From contig CAIMBM010000236.1 in NCBI GenBank assembly GCA_903839205.1, forward strand, positions 1-36,665: a DNA stretch of 36,665 nucleotides, written 5' to 3'. Source of the DNA: an uncultured Holophagaceae bacterium. GTDB lineage: Bacteria > Acidobacteriota > Holophagae > Holophagales > Holophagaceae. The notes beneath the pieces are model-generated. The model was not told the origin of the DNA. It ran no database searches and was given only the letters and a program-made list of their open reading frames with translations. A program made the position numbers and the translations under genes. This document shows positions 8,760 through 16,553 of this stretch, in pieces (the stretch's first letter is position 1; each line of letters opens with the position of its first letter).

Positions 8760-9959
8760 CTAGATGACGCCCTTCGATTTCAGGTCGGCCAAGTCAGCCT
8801 CAGAGAGGCCGAGCGCCCCGAAGATACGCTGATTGTGCTCGCCGAGGGCAGGCGGTGGCTTCTCCACCGCGCCCGGGGTCTTCTCGAACTGGGCCGTGAG
8901 GCCGAAGACCTCCACCTCGCCGATCCCCTCCACCTGGACCTTGCGCAGGACCTGGCGGTGCTGGACCTGGGGCTGCCGCAGCGCCGCTTCCAGTTCGAGG
9001 ATCTCGCCGCTGGGCACATTCCTCGCGTTGAGGGCCTCGACCCAGTGGCGGGTGGGCCGCCGTGTCAGCCGGGCCTCCAGCAGGGGCGTGAGCTCGGTTC
9101 GGTTCCGTTTGCGGGTATCCCGTTCCTGGAAGCGCGGATCCGTCTTCAGCGCCGGGACCTCCAGCACGTCGCAGACCGCCTCCCACTGCTCCTGCTTGTT
9201 GGCCGCGATGTTGATGTGGCCGTCCTGGGTGCGGAAGGTGCCGCTGGGGGCCGCCGTGAAATTGTCGTTGCCCATGAGGGTGGGCGGCACCCCTCCGATG
9301 AGCAGGTTGGCCGCCATCCAGCCCATGAGGGGCATGATGCTGTCCAGCAGGGCCACGTCGATGAACTGACCCTCCCCCGTGCGTTCCCGGTGGAAGAGGG
9401 CCGCCATGATGGCGAAGGCGGCGTTGAGCCCGCCGACCGTATCGCAGACGGGAAAGCCCGCGCGCAGCGGATGCAGCCGCTGGTCCCCGTTCACGGCCAT
9501 CTCGCCGGAGAGACCCTGGATGATCTGGTCGTAGGCCGGCTTCAGGGCATCGGGGCCGGTCTGGCCGAAGCCGGAGATGGCGCAGTAGATCAGCCTGGGG
9601 TTGAGCCCCGCCAGGGTCTTGTAGCCCAGCCCGAGGCGCTCCATGACGCCGGGGCGGAAGTTCTCCACCACCACGTCCGCGTCCTTCACCAGGCGCCGGA
9701 ACAGCGCCTTCCCCTCCGCCGACTTGGTGTTCAAGGTGATGGAGAGCTTGTTGCAGTTCTGGGCCAGGAAGCTGGTGCCCATGAGCTTCTGGTTCAGGTC
9801 CGGCAGGATGCCCAGCTTGCGGGCCAGGTCGCCGTCCTTGGGGTTCTCCACCTTGATGACCTCGGCCCCGAGCTGGGCCAGGTGCAGGGTACCGAAGGGC
9901 CCCGACAGCACGTTGGTGAGGTCCAGGACCTTGATGCCTTCCAGGATCTTCTTGCTCAT
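8760..9959 (-). CDS. Class III (CaiB/BaiF) CoA-transferase
   Basis: A 399-residue family III CoA-transferase of the formyl-CoA/succinyl-CoA:dicarboxylate type, moving CoA between two carboxylic acids through an aspartyl-CoA intermediate. The N-terminal VLDLTNVLSGPFGTLHLAQLGAEVIKVE region (written here only for its recognisable start, LDLTNVLSGPF), the GFGQTGP loop and the catalytic Asp173 in FPVCDTVGG are visible. The start ATG overlaps the TGA of the HMG-CoA-lyase-like gene (ATGA), implying translational coupling. In this context it probably activates the hydroxy-dicarboxylate that the next enzyme cleaves (citramalate, citrate or similar), or recovers CoA from the product. The donor and acceptor acids cannot be read from sequence. 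Confidence 0.92.
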   Translation of the reverse strand: MSKKILEGIKVLDLTNVLSGPFGTLHLAQLGAEVIKVENPKDGDLARKLGILPDLNQKLMGTSFLAQNCNKLSITLNTKSAEGKALFRRLVKDADVVVENFRPGVMERLGLGYKTLAGLNPRLIYCAISGFGQTGPDALKPAYDQIIQGLSGEMAVNGDQRLHPLRAGFPVCDTVGGLNAAFAIMAALFHRERTGEGQFIDVALLDSIMPLMGWMAANLLIGGVPPTLMGNDNFTAAPSGTFRTQDGHINIAANKQEQWEAVCDVLEVPALKTDPRFQERDTRKRNRTELTPLLEARLTRRPTRHWVEALNARNVPSGEILELEAALRQPQVQHRQVLRKVQVEGIGEVEVFGLTAQFEKTPGAVEKPPPALGEHNQRIFGALGLSEADLADLKSKGVI

Positions 9960-10864
9960 GCCAGGTCCTTCGCCAGGATCGGTCCGGTCTTGTAGACGCG
10001 GCCCGGCAGGTCCCGGCCGAGGTGCCTGGCCACGTCCTTCGCCACGGCCACGAGGGCGGAGAGGTCGATGTCCAGGCGCTGGCCGGCCCGCTGGAGGCCG
10101 TGCACCAGGTCCTCCGTGGCCACGTTGCCGGCCGCGACGCGCGTGAAGGGGCAACCGCCCAGGCCGCCGAAACTGGTTTCGATGGCCCAGGCCCCCGCGT
10201 CCACGGCCGCATAGACGTTGGCCATGCCGAGGCCGTAGGTGTCATGAATGTGGGCGGTGACTTCGGCGCCGGGACTCAGTTCCCGCACGCGCCGGACGTA
10301 GCGGTGCACCTGGCCGGGATGCGCATGACCCGCCGTGTCGGCCAGGCTGATGGAAGTCAGTCCAGCCTCCAGGTAGGCGGCGGCCAGGCCCATGACCCGG
10401 GTCTCGTCGATGGCCCCCTCGAAGCCGCAGCCGAAGGCGCTCTGCACGCTCACCTGCACCTTCCGCCCGGCCTGCTTGCCGGCCAGGGCGATGGCAATGA
10501 TGCGGCGGGTGGCCTCCTCCGTGCCCATGCCTGTGTTCTTCCGGCTGTGGGTCTCCGAGGCGGAGACGCCCATGCAGAGGAGGGGAACGCCCGCCTCCAG
10601 GGCCCGCTCCAGTCCCCTTTCGTTCAGAACCAGGGCAGAGAACAGGGCATGGTGGGATTCCTTCCCGAGGATCCGGAACAGGTCGTCCGTGTCCGCCATC
10701 TGGGGCAGCCGGTCACCGCGCACGAAGGAACCCACCTGGACGAGGTCCACGCCCGCCTCCGCCACCCGGCGGATCCAGTCCAGCTTGACCTCGGTCGGCA
10801 CCACGGCCGCTTCGGCCTGGAGGCCGTCGCGGGGACCGACTTCATGGATGCGGATCGGGTGCAT
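9956..10864 (-). CDS. HMG-CoA-lyase-like DRE-TIM aldolase
   Basis: A 302-residue TIM-barrel enzyme of the hydroxymethylglutaryl-CoA lyase family. Seen are VGPRDGLQ near residue 9 (catalytic Arg12-Asp13), GSFVRGDRLPQMAD, the metal-binding histidines in AHIHDTYG and the lid cysteine motif GLGGCPF...GNVATEDLV. Known relatives cleave HMG-CoA to acetoacetate and acetyl-CoA by retro-Claisen chemistry; the same chemistry would cleave citramalyl-CoA or citryl-CoA. The ATG at 10864 is the start, because it directly precedes the conserved N-terminus; a longer open frame runs upstream into the dehydrogenase gene. It lies 8 bases after that gene and overlaps the CoA-transferase by four bases. The usual SFVSPKWVPQ motif differs here (SFVRGDRLPQ), a hint of changed substrate. 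Confidence 0.9.
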   Translation of the reverse strand: MHPIRIHEVGPRDGLQAEAAVVPTEVKLDWIRRVAEAGVDLVQVGSFVRGDRLPQMADTDDLFRILGKESHHALFSALVLNERGLERALEAGVPLLCMGVSASETHSRKNTGMGTEEATRRIIAIALAGKQAGRKVQVSVQSAFGCGFEGAIDETRVMGLAAAYLEAGLTSISLADTAGHAHPGQVHRYVRRVRELSPGAEVTAHIHDTYGLGMANVYAAVDAGAWAIETSFGGLGGCPFTRVAAGNVATEDLVHGLQRAGQRLDIDLSALVAVAKDVARHLGRDLPGRVYKTGPILAKDLA

Positions 10865-10872
10865 GCCGAGCC

Positions 10873-11991
10873 TCAGAGCTTCCGCGCGATGGCTTCGCCC
10901 ATCTCGAGGGTCGAAGCGCTGCCGCCCATGTCGTAGGTGCGGACCCGGCCCTCGGCGATGACGGCGGCGGTGGCGGCCTCGAGGCGAGCACCCCTCTCGG
11001 TCTCGCCGAGCCAGTCCAGCATCATCTTGGCGGCCAGGATGGTGGCGATGGGGTTCACCTTGTACTGGCCTGCGTATTTCGGGGCGCTGCCGTGGCTGGG
11101 TTCGAACACGGCCAGCTTCTCGCCGATGTTGCCCGAGCATCCGAAGCCGAGCCCGCCCACCATCTGGGCCGCCAGGTCGCTGATGATGTCCCCGAAGAGG
11201 TTCGTGGCCACCATGACCCCGTAGTTCTTGGGGTTCTTCAGCATCCACATGGTGATGGCGTCCACGTTGGCATCGTCCATCTGGATGCCCGGGAATTCCC
11301 TCGCGATGCGCTTGCCGGTTTCCAGGAACATGCCTTCAGTGGCGCGCACCACGTTGGCCTTGTGGATGACCGTCACCTTGGGATAGCCGAACTGCTTGGC
11401 GTAGCCGAAGGCGGCCCGGATGATGCGGTCGCAGCCCCTCTGCGTGTTCACCTTGCAGGTGATGGCGAAGGCGTCGCCCGGCAGGTCCGCGAAATGGGCG
11501 AAGGGCTTGCTGAGCCGCTTCAGGCTCTCCTTCAACTCATCCGGGACCGGGCTGAACTCGACACCCGAATAGAGATCCTCCGTGTTCTCACGGAAGATCA
11601 CCATGTCGATGCCTTCCTTGAAGTTCAGCGGGTTGCCTGGATAGGCCTTGCAGGGCCGCAGGCAGGTGAAGAGGTCGAACATCTGCCGCATCCGGACGAT
11701 GGGACTGCGGTAGATGAGGCCCCGGCCTTTCAGTTCGGGCGCCAGTTCCGCCTCGGCATCCTTCACGGGCTTGGAGGTGATGGCCCCGAACATGGCGGCC
11801 TGGCTACGTTTCAGCAGGTCGATGGTGCGCTGGGGGAAGGCCTCGCCCTCCTGGCACCAGAATTCCCAGCCGATGTCCCCGTGGGTGTAGGTGGCATCGA
11901 ATTTCAGGGCGTCCAGGCAGAGCCTGGCCGCCTCCATGACCTCGACGCCGACTCCGTCTCCGGGCAACCACGCGATGTCGTACTGGCCCAT
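10873..11991 (-). CDS. Isocitrate/isopropylmalate-type beta-decarboxylating dehydrogenase
   Basis: A 372-residue enzyme that oxidises and decarboxylates a 2-hydroxy-3-carboxy acid with NAD(P). Family motifs are the LPGDGVGVEV opening, SPIVRMRQ, LFTCLRPCKAYPG, RENTEDLYSGVE, the catalytic lysine region TVIHKANVVRAT, NLFGDIISDLAAQ and EPSHGSAPKYAG. The substrate loop SPIVRMRQ keeps the serine and arginine of isocitrate dehydrogenase but lacks its asparagine and resembles homoisocitrate/tartrate-type members, so isocitrate, homoisocitrate, 3-methylmalate or tartrate are candidates. It is the first gene of the operon. The ATG has GGAGGAG seven bases upstream and 162 bases of spacer separate it from polA, so the operon promoter should lie there. 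Confidence 0.9.
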   Translation of the reverse strand: MGQYDIAWLPGDGVGVEVMEAARLCLDALKFDATYTHGDIGWEFWCQEGEAFPQRTIDLLKRSQAAMFGAITSKPVKDAEAELAPELKGRGLIYRSPIVRMRQMFDLFTCLRPCKAYPGNPLNFKEGIDMVIFRENTEDLYSGVEFSPVPDELKESLKRLSKPFAHFADLPGDAFAITCKVNTQRGCDRIIRAAFGYAKQFGYPKVTVIHKANVVRATEGMFLETGKRIAREFPGIQMDDANVDAITMWMLKNPKNYGVMVATNLFGDIISDLAAQMVGGLGFGCSGNIGEKLAVFEPSHGSAPKYAGQYKVNPIATILAAKMMLDWLGETERGARLEAATAAVIAEGRVRTYDMGGSASTLEMGEAIARKL

Positions 11992-12153
11992 GATCGGTCT
12001 CCTCCGGAAGGGGCTGCAATCCTGGCGCGAGGCCGCACCGGATCAGCCCAATCATGACCTCACCGTGGAAATTGGACCCGGGCGGCCATCACAAAATCTC
12101 CCAGAACCGCAGGAACCCGGCCATTGACCCCACAAACTGTCAAACCGGCCCCA
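11992..12153 (-). promoter_or_regulatory. Spacer expected to hold the promoter of the five-gene operon
   Basis: This 162-base gap between the polA stop and the dehydrogenase start is the only sizeable untranslated stretch before the operon. On the minus strand a TTGACA hexamer occurs about 30 bases after the polA stop, and its TTGAC is mirrored by GTCAA about 9 bases further on, which could be a small operator. No convincing -10 follows at 17 bases, so the promoter position remains open. Confidence 0.3.
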
Positions 12154-14952
12154 TCACTTGCAGGCCAGCCAGCTGGCCCCGGTGCGCACTTCCGCCGCCA
12201 GCTTCGCGCCCAGGGCGCCCAGGTCATCGGCCCCCTCCATGGCCTCCTTCAGCAGGGCGGCCGCCCGGTCCGCTTCTTCCGGGGGGGCCTCCATGAGCAG
12301 TTCGTCGTGGACCTGGAGCAGCAGCCGTGCCTTCAAACCCGAGGCCAGGAGGCTGCGGTGCAGGCGGACCATGGCCCGGCGCATGAGGTCCGCGGCGGTC
12401 CCCTGGACGATGGTGTTGACGGCCTCCCGCAGACCCTGGGCCTGGAACTGCTTGTTGGGGCTTTCCAACTCGGGGATGCGGCGGATGCGGCCCCAGTGGG
12501 TGCGGACCAGGCCTTCCGCCAGGGCCTTTGCCTTGGCCCCCTCGATCCAGGCAGCCACCCTGGGCATGCGCTCGAAGTAGCGTTCAATGAAGGCCTTGGC
12601 TTCCTTCTGGGAAATACCCAGGTTGGCCGCCAGGGCGAAGGCCCCCTGGCCGTAGAGCAGGCCGAAGTTCACGGCCTTGGCCCGGCTGCGGTCGTCCGCA
12701 CTGACCTGATCCATGGGGAGGCCCATCACCTCCGAGGCTGTCCGCCGATGGATGTCCTCGCCCGCCCGGAAGGCTCCCAGCAGCACGGGATCCTCCGCCA
12801 GGGCCGCCACCACGCGGAGCTCGATCTGGCTGTAGTCCGCGTCCAGCAGCACCCAGCCCGGCTCGGGCACGAAGGCCCCGCGGATGGCACGGCCCTCTTC
12901 CGTGCGGATGGGGATGTTCTGCAGATTGGGATCGCTGGAGGCCAGCCGTCCGGAGGCCACCGCCGCCTGATGCAGCCGGGTGTGCACCCGACCGGTGATG
13001 GGGTTCACCATCAGTGGCAGCGCCTCCACGTAGGTGCCCAGCAGCTTCACCATCTGCCGGTGGCGCAGCAACTCGCTGGCGATTTCGGCACCCTGCTCCT
13101 TGGCCAGTTCCTGGAGGACATCCTCATCGGTGCTGGGCACCTTGGTCTTGCCCGTGTATTTCACGGCCTTGTAGCCGAGCTTGCCGAAAAGGACGGCGCC
13201 TAGCTGGGTGGGGCTGTTCAGGTTGAAGGATTCCCCGGCGAGTTCGATCACCCGGGCCTCGGCGCGTTTGCGCTCGCCGTGCATGCGTTCAGCGAGCTGG
13301 GAAAGGACCTCCAGGTCCAGCCTGACGCCGTGGCCTTCCAGGGCCGCGAGAACTTCCACCAAGGGCAGGTCCACTTCCTCGTACAGGAGGCTCAGCTGGT
13401 CATCCGTGAGCTTCGCCCGCAGGTTGTCGCAAAGCCGCAGGGCCAGGTCGGCGTCTTCGGCCGCGTACTGCACCGCAGGCTCGAACTCGGCCTGGTCGAA
13501 GCGTTTCTGGCCCTTCCCCTTCCCCACCACCTCCTCAAAGGCGATGGGTCTCACGTCCAGCAGGCGCACGGAGAGGTCGTCCAGGTTGTGGCGGACACCG
13601 CTCTCCAGCAGGAAGCTCAGCACCATGCTGTCATCGGCCAGTCCCGCCACCGGCAGACCGTGGCGGGTCAGCACCTGGAGGTCGTACTTCAGGTTCTGGC
13701 CGCACTTCCCGATGGATGCGTCCGCCAGCAGGGGCGCCAGGATGCGGCGAACTTCGCCGAAGGGAAGGTTGCGGGAGTCCAGGTGCGGTGCCAACGCTTT
13801 GAAGAAGGCCGCCGCGTCGCCCCGCAGGTCCAGCATGGAATCGGGCAGGCCCGAGTCGGGCAGCAACCCCGGAAGTGAGCCCTCCGTATCGGCAGTGGCC
13901 GGTTTCAGGTGGGCCAGGGGCACGTAGAGCCCCTCATTGGGCACCCAGGCCAGACTCAGCCCCACGATGTGGCCTCGCGTGGGATCGATGCTGGTGGTTT
14001 CCGTGTCCAGGCCGAATCGGCCCGCGGCACGGCAGGCGGACACGGCGGCTTGGAGATCCGCGAGAGTGGCCGCGGACCGGTACTTCCGTGCGCTGCCCGC
14101 CTGCTCCGCGTTCTGGGTGAACTCCTTGGTGAGGGTCTGGAAACCCAGGGCCTTGAAGGTCTCCCGGGCCTTGGCCTCGTCCACGCCGGGATAGGCGAGA
14201 TCCCTTGGATGCAGGGTGAGCTTGAGGTCGGTCACGACCGTGACCAGGCGCTTCGTGAGCTCCAGCCATTCGGAGGCCGCTTCCAGCCCCTCTCGTTGCT
14301 TGGGTTTCAGTTCGGCCTTGGCAGCGATGACGCCGTCGAGGCTGCTGAACTTTTCCAGCAGGAGCGCTGCGCCCTTCTCGCCGATGCCCGGCACGCCCTT
14401 CACGTTGTCGGAGGCGTCCCCCACCAGGCTGAGAAAGTCCACCACCTGATCAGGCCACACGCCCATGCGGGCCTTCACGCCCTCGCGATCGTGCCAGACC
14501 TCGCCGTCCTTGGTGTTCAGCACCTGAATGTGCAGGTCGTCGTCCACCAGCTGGAGCAGATCCTTGTCCGGGCTCACAATGACGGCCGGAAGGCCCATGG
14601 CCGCGGATTCCCGGGCCAGGGTGCCCATGACATCGTCCGCCTCGTAGCCGTGGAGTTCCACGATGGGGATGTTCAGGGCCTCCACCAGCTGGCGGATCAT
14701 GGGGATCTGCGGGCGCAGGTCCTCGGGCATGGCGTCCCGGTTGGCCTTGTATTCAGGGTAGATCTGGTGGCGGAAGGTGGGTTCCGGCGTGTCGAACACG
14801 CAGGCGATGTGGGTGGGCTTGTGCTTTTCCAGCAGCTGCAGCACGAGCCGGGTGAAGGTGTAGGCGGCCCCGTTCTTCAGCCGCGGATTGGCGAAGTAGG
14901 CCCTAAAAATGAAGGCGAAGGTGTCGATGAGATAAAGGCGGTCCTCAGCCAC
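12154..14952 (-). CDS. polA: DNA polymerase I, full three-domain form
   Basis: A 932-residue family A polymerase for Okazaki-fragment maturation and repair synthesis. The 5' nuclease domain spans about 1-290. The 3'-5' proofreading domain is intact, with exo I DTET at 316-319, exo II NLKYD at 420-424 and exo III YAAED near 500. The polymerase domain carries motif A DYSQIELR (706-713), motif B RSRAKAVNFGLLYG (755-768) and motif C QVHDEL (880-885). The start is GTG at 14952 with GGAGG six bases upstream. An ATG-started mini-ORF that copies the first 14 codons of polA runs directly into this start and ends in an overlap with it, which is unusual and described separately. Confidence 0.97.
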   Translation of the reverse strand: MAEDRLYLIDTFAFIFRAYFANPRLKNGAAYTFTRLVLQLLEKHKPTHIACVFDTPEPTFRHQIYPEYKANRDAMPEDLRPQIPMIRQLVEALNIPIVELHGYEADDVMGTLARESAAMGLPAVIVSPDKDLLQLVDDDLHIQVLNTKDGEVWHDREGVKARMGVWPDQVVDFLSLVGDASDNVKGVPGIGEKGAALLLEKFSSLDGVIAAKAELKPKQREGLEAASEWLELTKRLVTVVTDLKLTLHPRDLAYPGVDEAKARETFKALGFQTLTKEFTQNAEQAGSARKYRSAATLADLQAAVSACRAAGRFGLDTETTSIDPTRGHIVGLSLAWVPNEGLYVPLAHLKPATADTEGSLPGLLPDSGLPDSMLDLRGDAAAFFKALAPHLDSRNLPFGEVRRILAPLLADASIGKCGQNLKYDLQVLTRHGLPVAGLADDSMVLSFLLESGVRHNLDDLSVRLLDVRPIAFEEVVGKGKGQKRFDQAEFEPAVQYAAEDADLALRLCDNLRAKLTDDQLSLLYEEVDLPLVEVLAALEGHGVRLDLEVLSQLAERMHGERKRAEARVIELAGESFNLNSPTQLGAVLFGKLGYKAVKYTGKTKVPSTDEDVLQELAKEQGAEIASELLRHRQMVKLLGTYVEALPLMVNPITGRVHTRLHQAAVASGRLASSDPNLQNIPIRTEEGRAIRGAFVPEPGWVLLDADYSQIELRVVAALAEDPVLLGAFRAGEDIHRRTASEVMGLPMDQVSADDRSRAKAVNFGLLYGQGAFALAANLGISQKEAKAFIERYFERMPRVAAWIEGAKAKALAEGLVRTHWGRIRRIPELESPNKQFQAQGLREAVNTIVQGTAADLMRRAMVRLHRSLLASGLKARLLLQVHDELLMEAPPEEADRAAALLKEAMEGADDLGALGAKLAAEVRTGASWLACK

Positions 14953-15055
14953 GGATGGCCTCCATGCTTAACGGCAAGGCCTCGCGTATCCGCGCAGCGG
15001 ATACCGAGAGAATGAAGGCGAAGGTGTCGATGAGGTAGAGGCGGTCTTCAGTCAT
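14945..15055 (-). CDS. 36-codon leader ORF copying the polA N-terminus
   Basis: This short frame starts at ATG 15055, reads MTEDRLYLIDTFAFI and then leaves polA homology into SVSAARIREALPLSMEAIRG before TGA 14947-14945. Its first 14-15 residues match the real PolA start (MAEDRLYLIDTFAFI). The last codons overlap the polA GTG start in another frame (GTGGCTGA), so ribosomes finishing it could restart on polA. The ATG is preceded by CTGGAGCC, the same context seen at the purU and S41-homologue starts. It may be the remains of an ancestral polA start disrupted by insertion of a palindrome, or a functional leader peptide. Translation is not proven. Confidence 0.45.
   Translation of the reverse strand: MTEDRLYLIDTFAFILSVSAARIREALPLSMEAIRG
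14981..15008. repeat. Hairpin between the polA-start copies
   Basis: Inverted repeat with arms CTCGCGTATCCGC and GCGGATACCGAG, a one-base bulge and a 3-base loop GCA. No T-run follows on either strand, so it does not look like an intrinsic terminator. It could be an inserted palindromic element or an RNA structure controlling polA. Confidence 0.75.
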
Positions 15056-15224
15056 GGCTCCAGTCTGGCAGGGCCGGTGGAATTCCTCCTCTCGTGCCTG
15101 GGGCTGCAAAAGGACTAGGTATTCCACCCTATGGTGTTGGACACTTCTCACCTCTAGATTGCCGCAGGACGATAGAGGCAATTCACCTGGGCGCCAACAA
15201 CCGCCCCTTGCCAATGGAGGCCCC

Positions 15225-15680
15225 ATGCGCTCTTCCATCGCCACACCCTTCCTGGCCTTGGCCATCGTGGCCTCGGCCTCTGCCCAGCCGGCCGAACGGC
15301 CCAAGGCAGAGGCCATGGTCAGGGAGGGCATCGCCTTCCTCAAGGCCAACGGCAGGGAAGCTTTCATCGCCGAGGTCCAGAAGGCTTCCGGCCGGTTCCA
15401 CGTCAAGCCCGGCAGCACGCTCTACCTGTTCGTGTACGACCCCAAGGGCACCACCCTGGCCTTCGGGATGAACCCTGCGGCCGCCGGAACCAACCGCTGG
15501 GACCTCAGGGACCCGGACGGAAAATACATCGTCCGGGAGATCATCCACGCCGGACAGAAGAAGGGGGGCGGCTGGATCGAGTACAAGTGGCCCAACCCGA
15601 CCACGGGAAAGGTCGAGGAGAAGACCTCCTTCTGCATGGCTGAAGGGGACATCATCATGGGCTGCGGCATCTACAAGTAG
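15225..15680 (+). CDS. Secreted single-Cache-domain (sCache_2-like) protein
   Basis: A 151-residue protein with an N-terminal signal peptide (hydrophobic residues about 5-18, likely cleavage after ASA at about 20) followed by one small Cache-type ligand-binding domain. The domain shows the family's recurrent pieces: AIAFLK-like helix (here GIAFLKANGREAF), FHVKPGSTLYLFVYD, AFGMNPAAAGTN, DPDGKYIVREI, GGGWIEYKWPNP and the terminal MGCGIYK. Cache domains bind small organic ligands such as carboxylates outside the cytoplasm, usually within chemoreceptors or kinases. Here the domain is free-standing, so it may be a periplasmic binding or partner protein. The ATG at 15225 is set by GGAGG four bases upstream and by the signal peptide; the open frame extends upstream without support. 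Confidence 0.85.
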   Translation: MRSSIATPFLALAIVASASAQPAERPKAEAMVREGIAFLKANGREAFIAEVQKASGRFHVKPGSTLYLFVYDPKGTTLAFGMNPAAAGTNRWDLRDPDGKYIVREIIHAGQKKGGGWIEYKWPNPTTGKVEEKTSFCMAEGDIIMGCGIYK

Positions 15681-15681
15681 C

Positions 15682-16506
15682 TCATCCCAGGCCGTATATA
15701 CGGCGCAGGAGGCCCTCCCACCAGCTGGCTGGCAGGAGGGCCTTCAGCCTGCCCGCCCAGAAGGCATCGCGGCCAATGACCAGTCGCCTCGGTGGCTGTC
15801 GCGCATCAAGGGCACCTAGGATCTTCCTGGCGCAGGCTTCTGCGTCCATGGCATAGCGTTCACTCTGGTCCTTCCGGACGGCCAGATACTTCTTGAGGAT
15901 CCGCTCGTAGCGGGTTCCTGCGGCCCGTTCAGGCAGATCACCCCAGACCTTGCTCAGGGTCTCCCGGAATCTGGTCCGGATAGCCCCGGGTTCCACCAGC
16001 ACCACGGCTACTTCCCGGCCCACCTCCAGCCGCAGGGTCTCGGCCAGGGCCACCACCGCATGCTTGGAGGCGTTGTAGGGTCCCGCCAGGGGGATGGACA
16101 GGCGGCCCAGCATGGAGGCCACCTGGAGGACGCGGGCTCCGGGTTCGCGCCGCAGCAGGGGGAGAAAGGCGTTGGTGACCGCATGCAGGCCGATGACATT
16201 GGTTTCGAACTGGGCCCGGAGTTCCTCCGGCCGCAGGAGTTCCAGGGGCCCCACCTGGCCGTAGCCCGCATTATTCACCAGGGCCTTCAGGGGCAAGGCC
16301 GCGCAGGCGGCGGCCGCGGCGGCGATGCTGGCCGCATCAGTCACGTCCAGGGCCAGGACTCGCAGGTCCTCGCCCGGGGGCAGGTCCGCCAAGGCAGCGG
16401 TGTTCCGGGCCGTGGCTACCACCCCCCAGCCGGCCTCCCGGCACAGGGGCACCAGGGCCCGCCCGATGCCCGTCGAACAGCCCGTGATGATCACCCAGCT
16501 TCGCAT
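15682..16506 (-). CDS. Short-chain dehydrogenase/reductase (SDR)
   Basis: A 274-residue classical SDR: cofactor motif TGCSTGIG at about residue 8, NNAGYG near 91, and the catalytic Ser-Tyr-Lys arrangement with YNASKHA. The C-terminal part (about 195-274) is more variable, with a basic amphipathic end. Such enzymes interconvert alcohols and ketones with NAD(P); the substrate is not recognisable. The ATG at 16506 follows GGTGGG, a weak ribosome-binding site. The stop lies one base from that of the convergent Cache gene. It is separate from the upstream ispH fusion by about 47 bases on the same strand and could be co-transcribed with it. Confidence 0.88.
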   Translation of the reverse strand: MRSWVIITGCSTGIGRALVPLCREAGWGVVATARNTAALADLPPGEDLRVLALDVTDAASIAAAAAACAALPLKALVNNAGYGQVGPLELLRPEELRAQFETNVIGLHAVTNAFLPLLRREPGARVLQVASMLGRLSIPLAGPYNASKHAVVALAETLRLEVGREVAVVLVEPGAIRTRFRETLSKVWGDLPERAAGTRYERILKKYLAVRKDQSERYAMDAEACARKILGALDARQPPRRLVIGRDAFWAGRLKALLPASWWEGLLRRIYGLG

Positions 16507-16553
16507 CCCACCATCTTTCCACAGGCCGCAATCGGGGCGCCGGGACCTCTAGA

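Larger units (their letters stand above)
14909..15055. repeat. Tandem duplication of the polA 5' end
   Basis: Bases 14909-14952 (first 44 bases of polA) and 15012-15055 are direct copies with 39 of 44 identical positions. Three of the five differences are synonymous in the polA frame; the other two change GTG to ATG and GCT to ACT. The copies are separated by about 59 bases that contain a hairpin. Confidence 0.85.

Noticed and set aside
15691..15704. Perfect 14-base palindrome GCCGTATATACGGC between the Cache gene and the SDR gene
   Set aside because: It lies within the last codons of the SDR (RRIYGL), has no loop or T-run, and could be chance; evidence for a terminator or operator is too weak.
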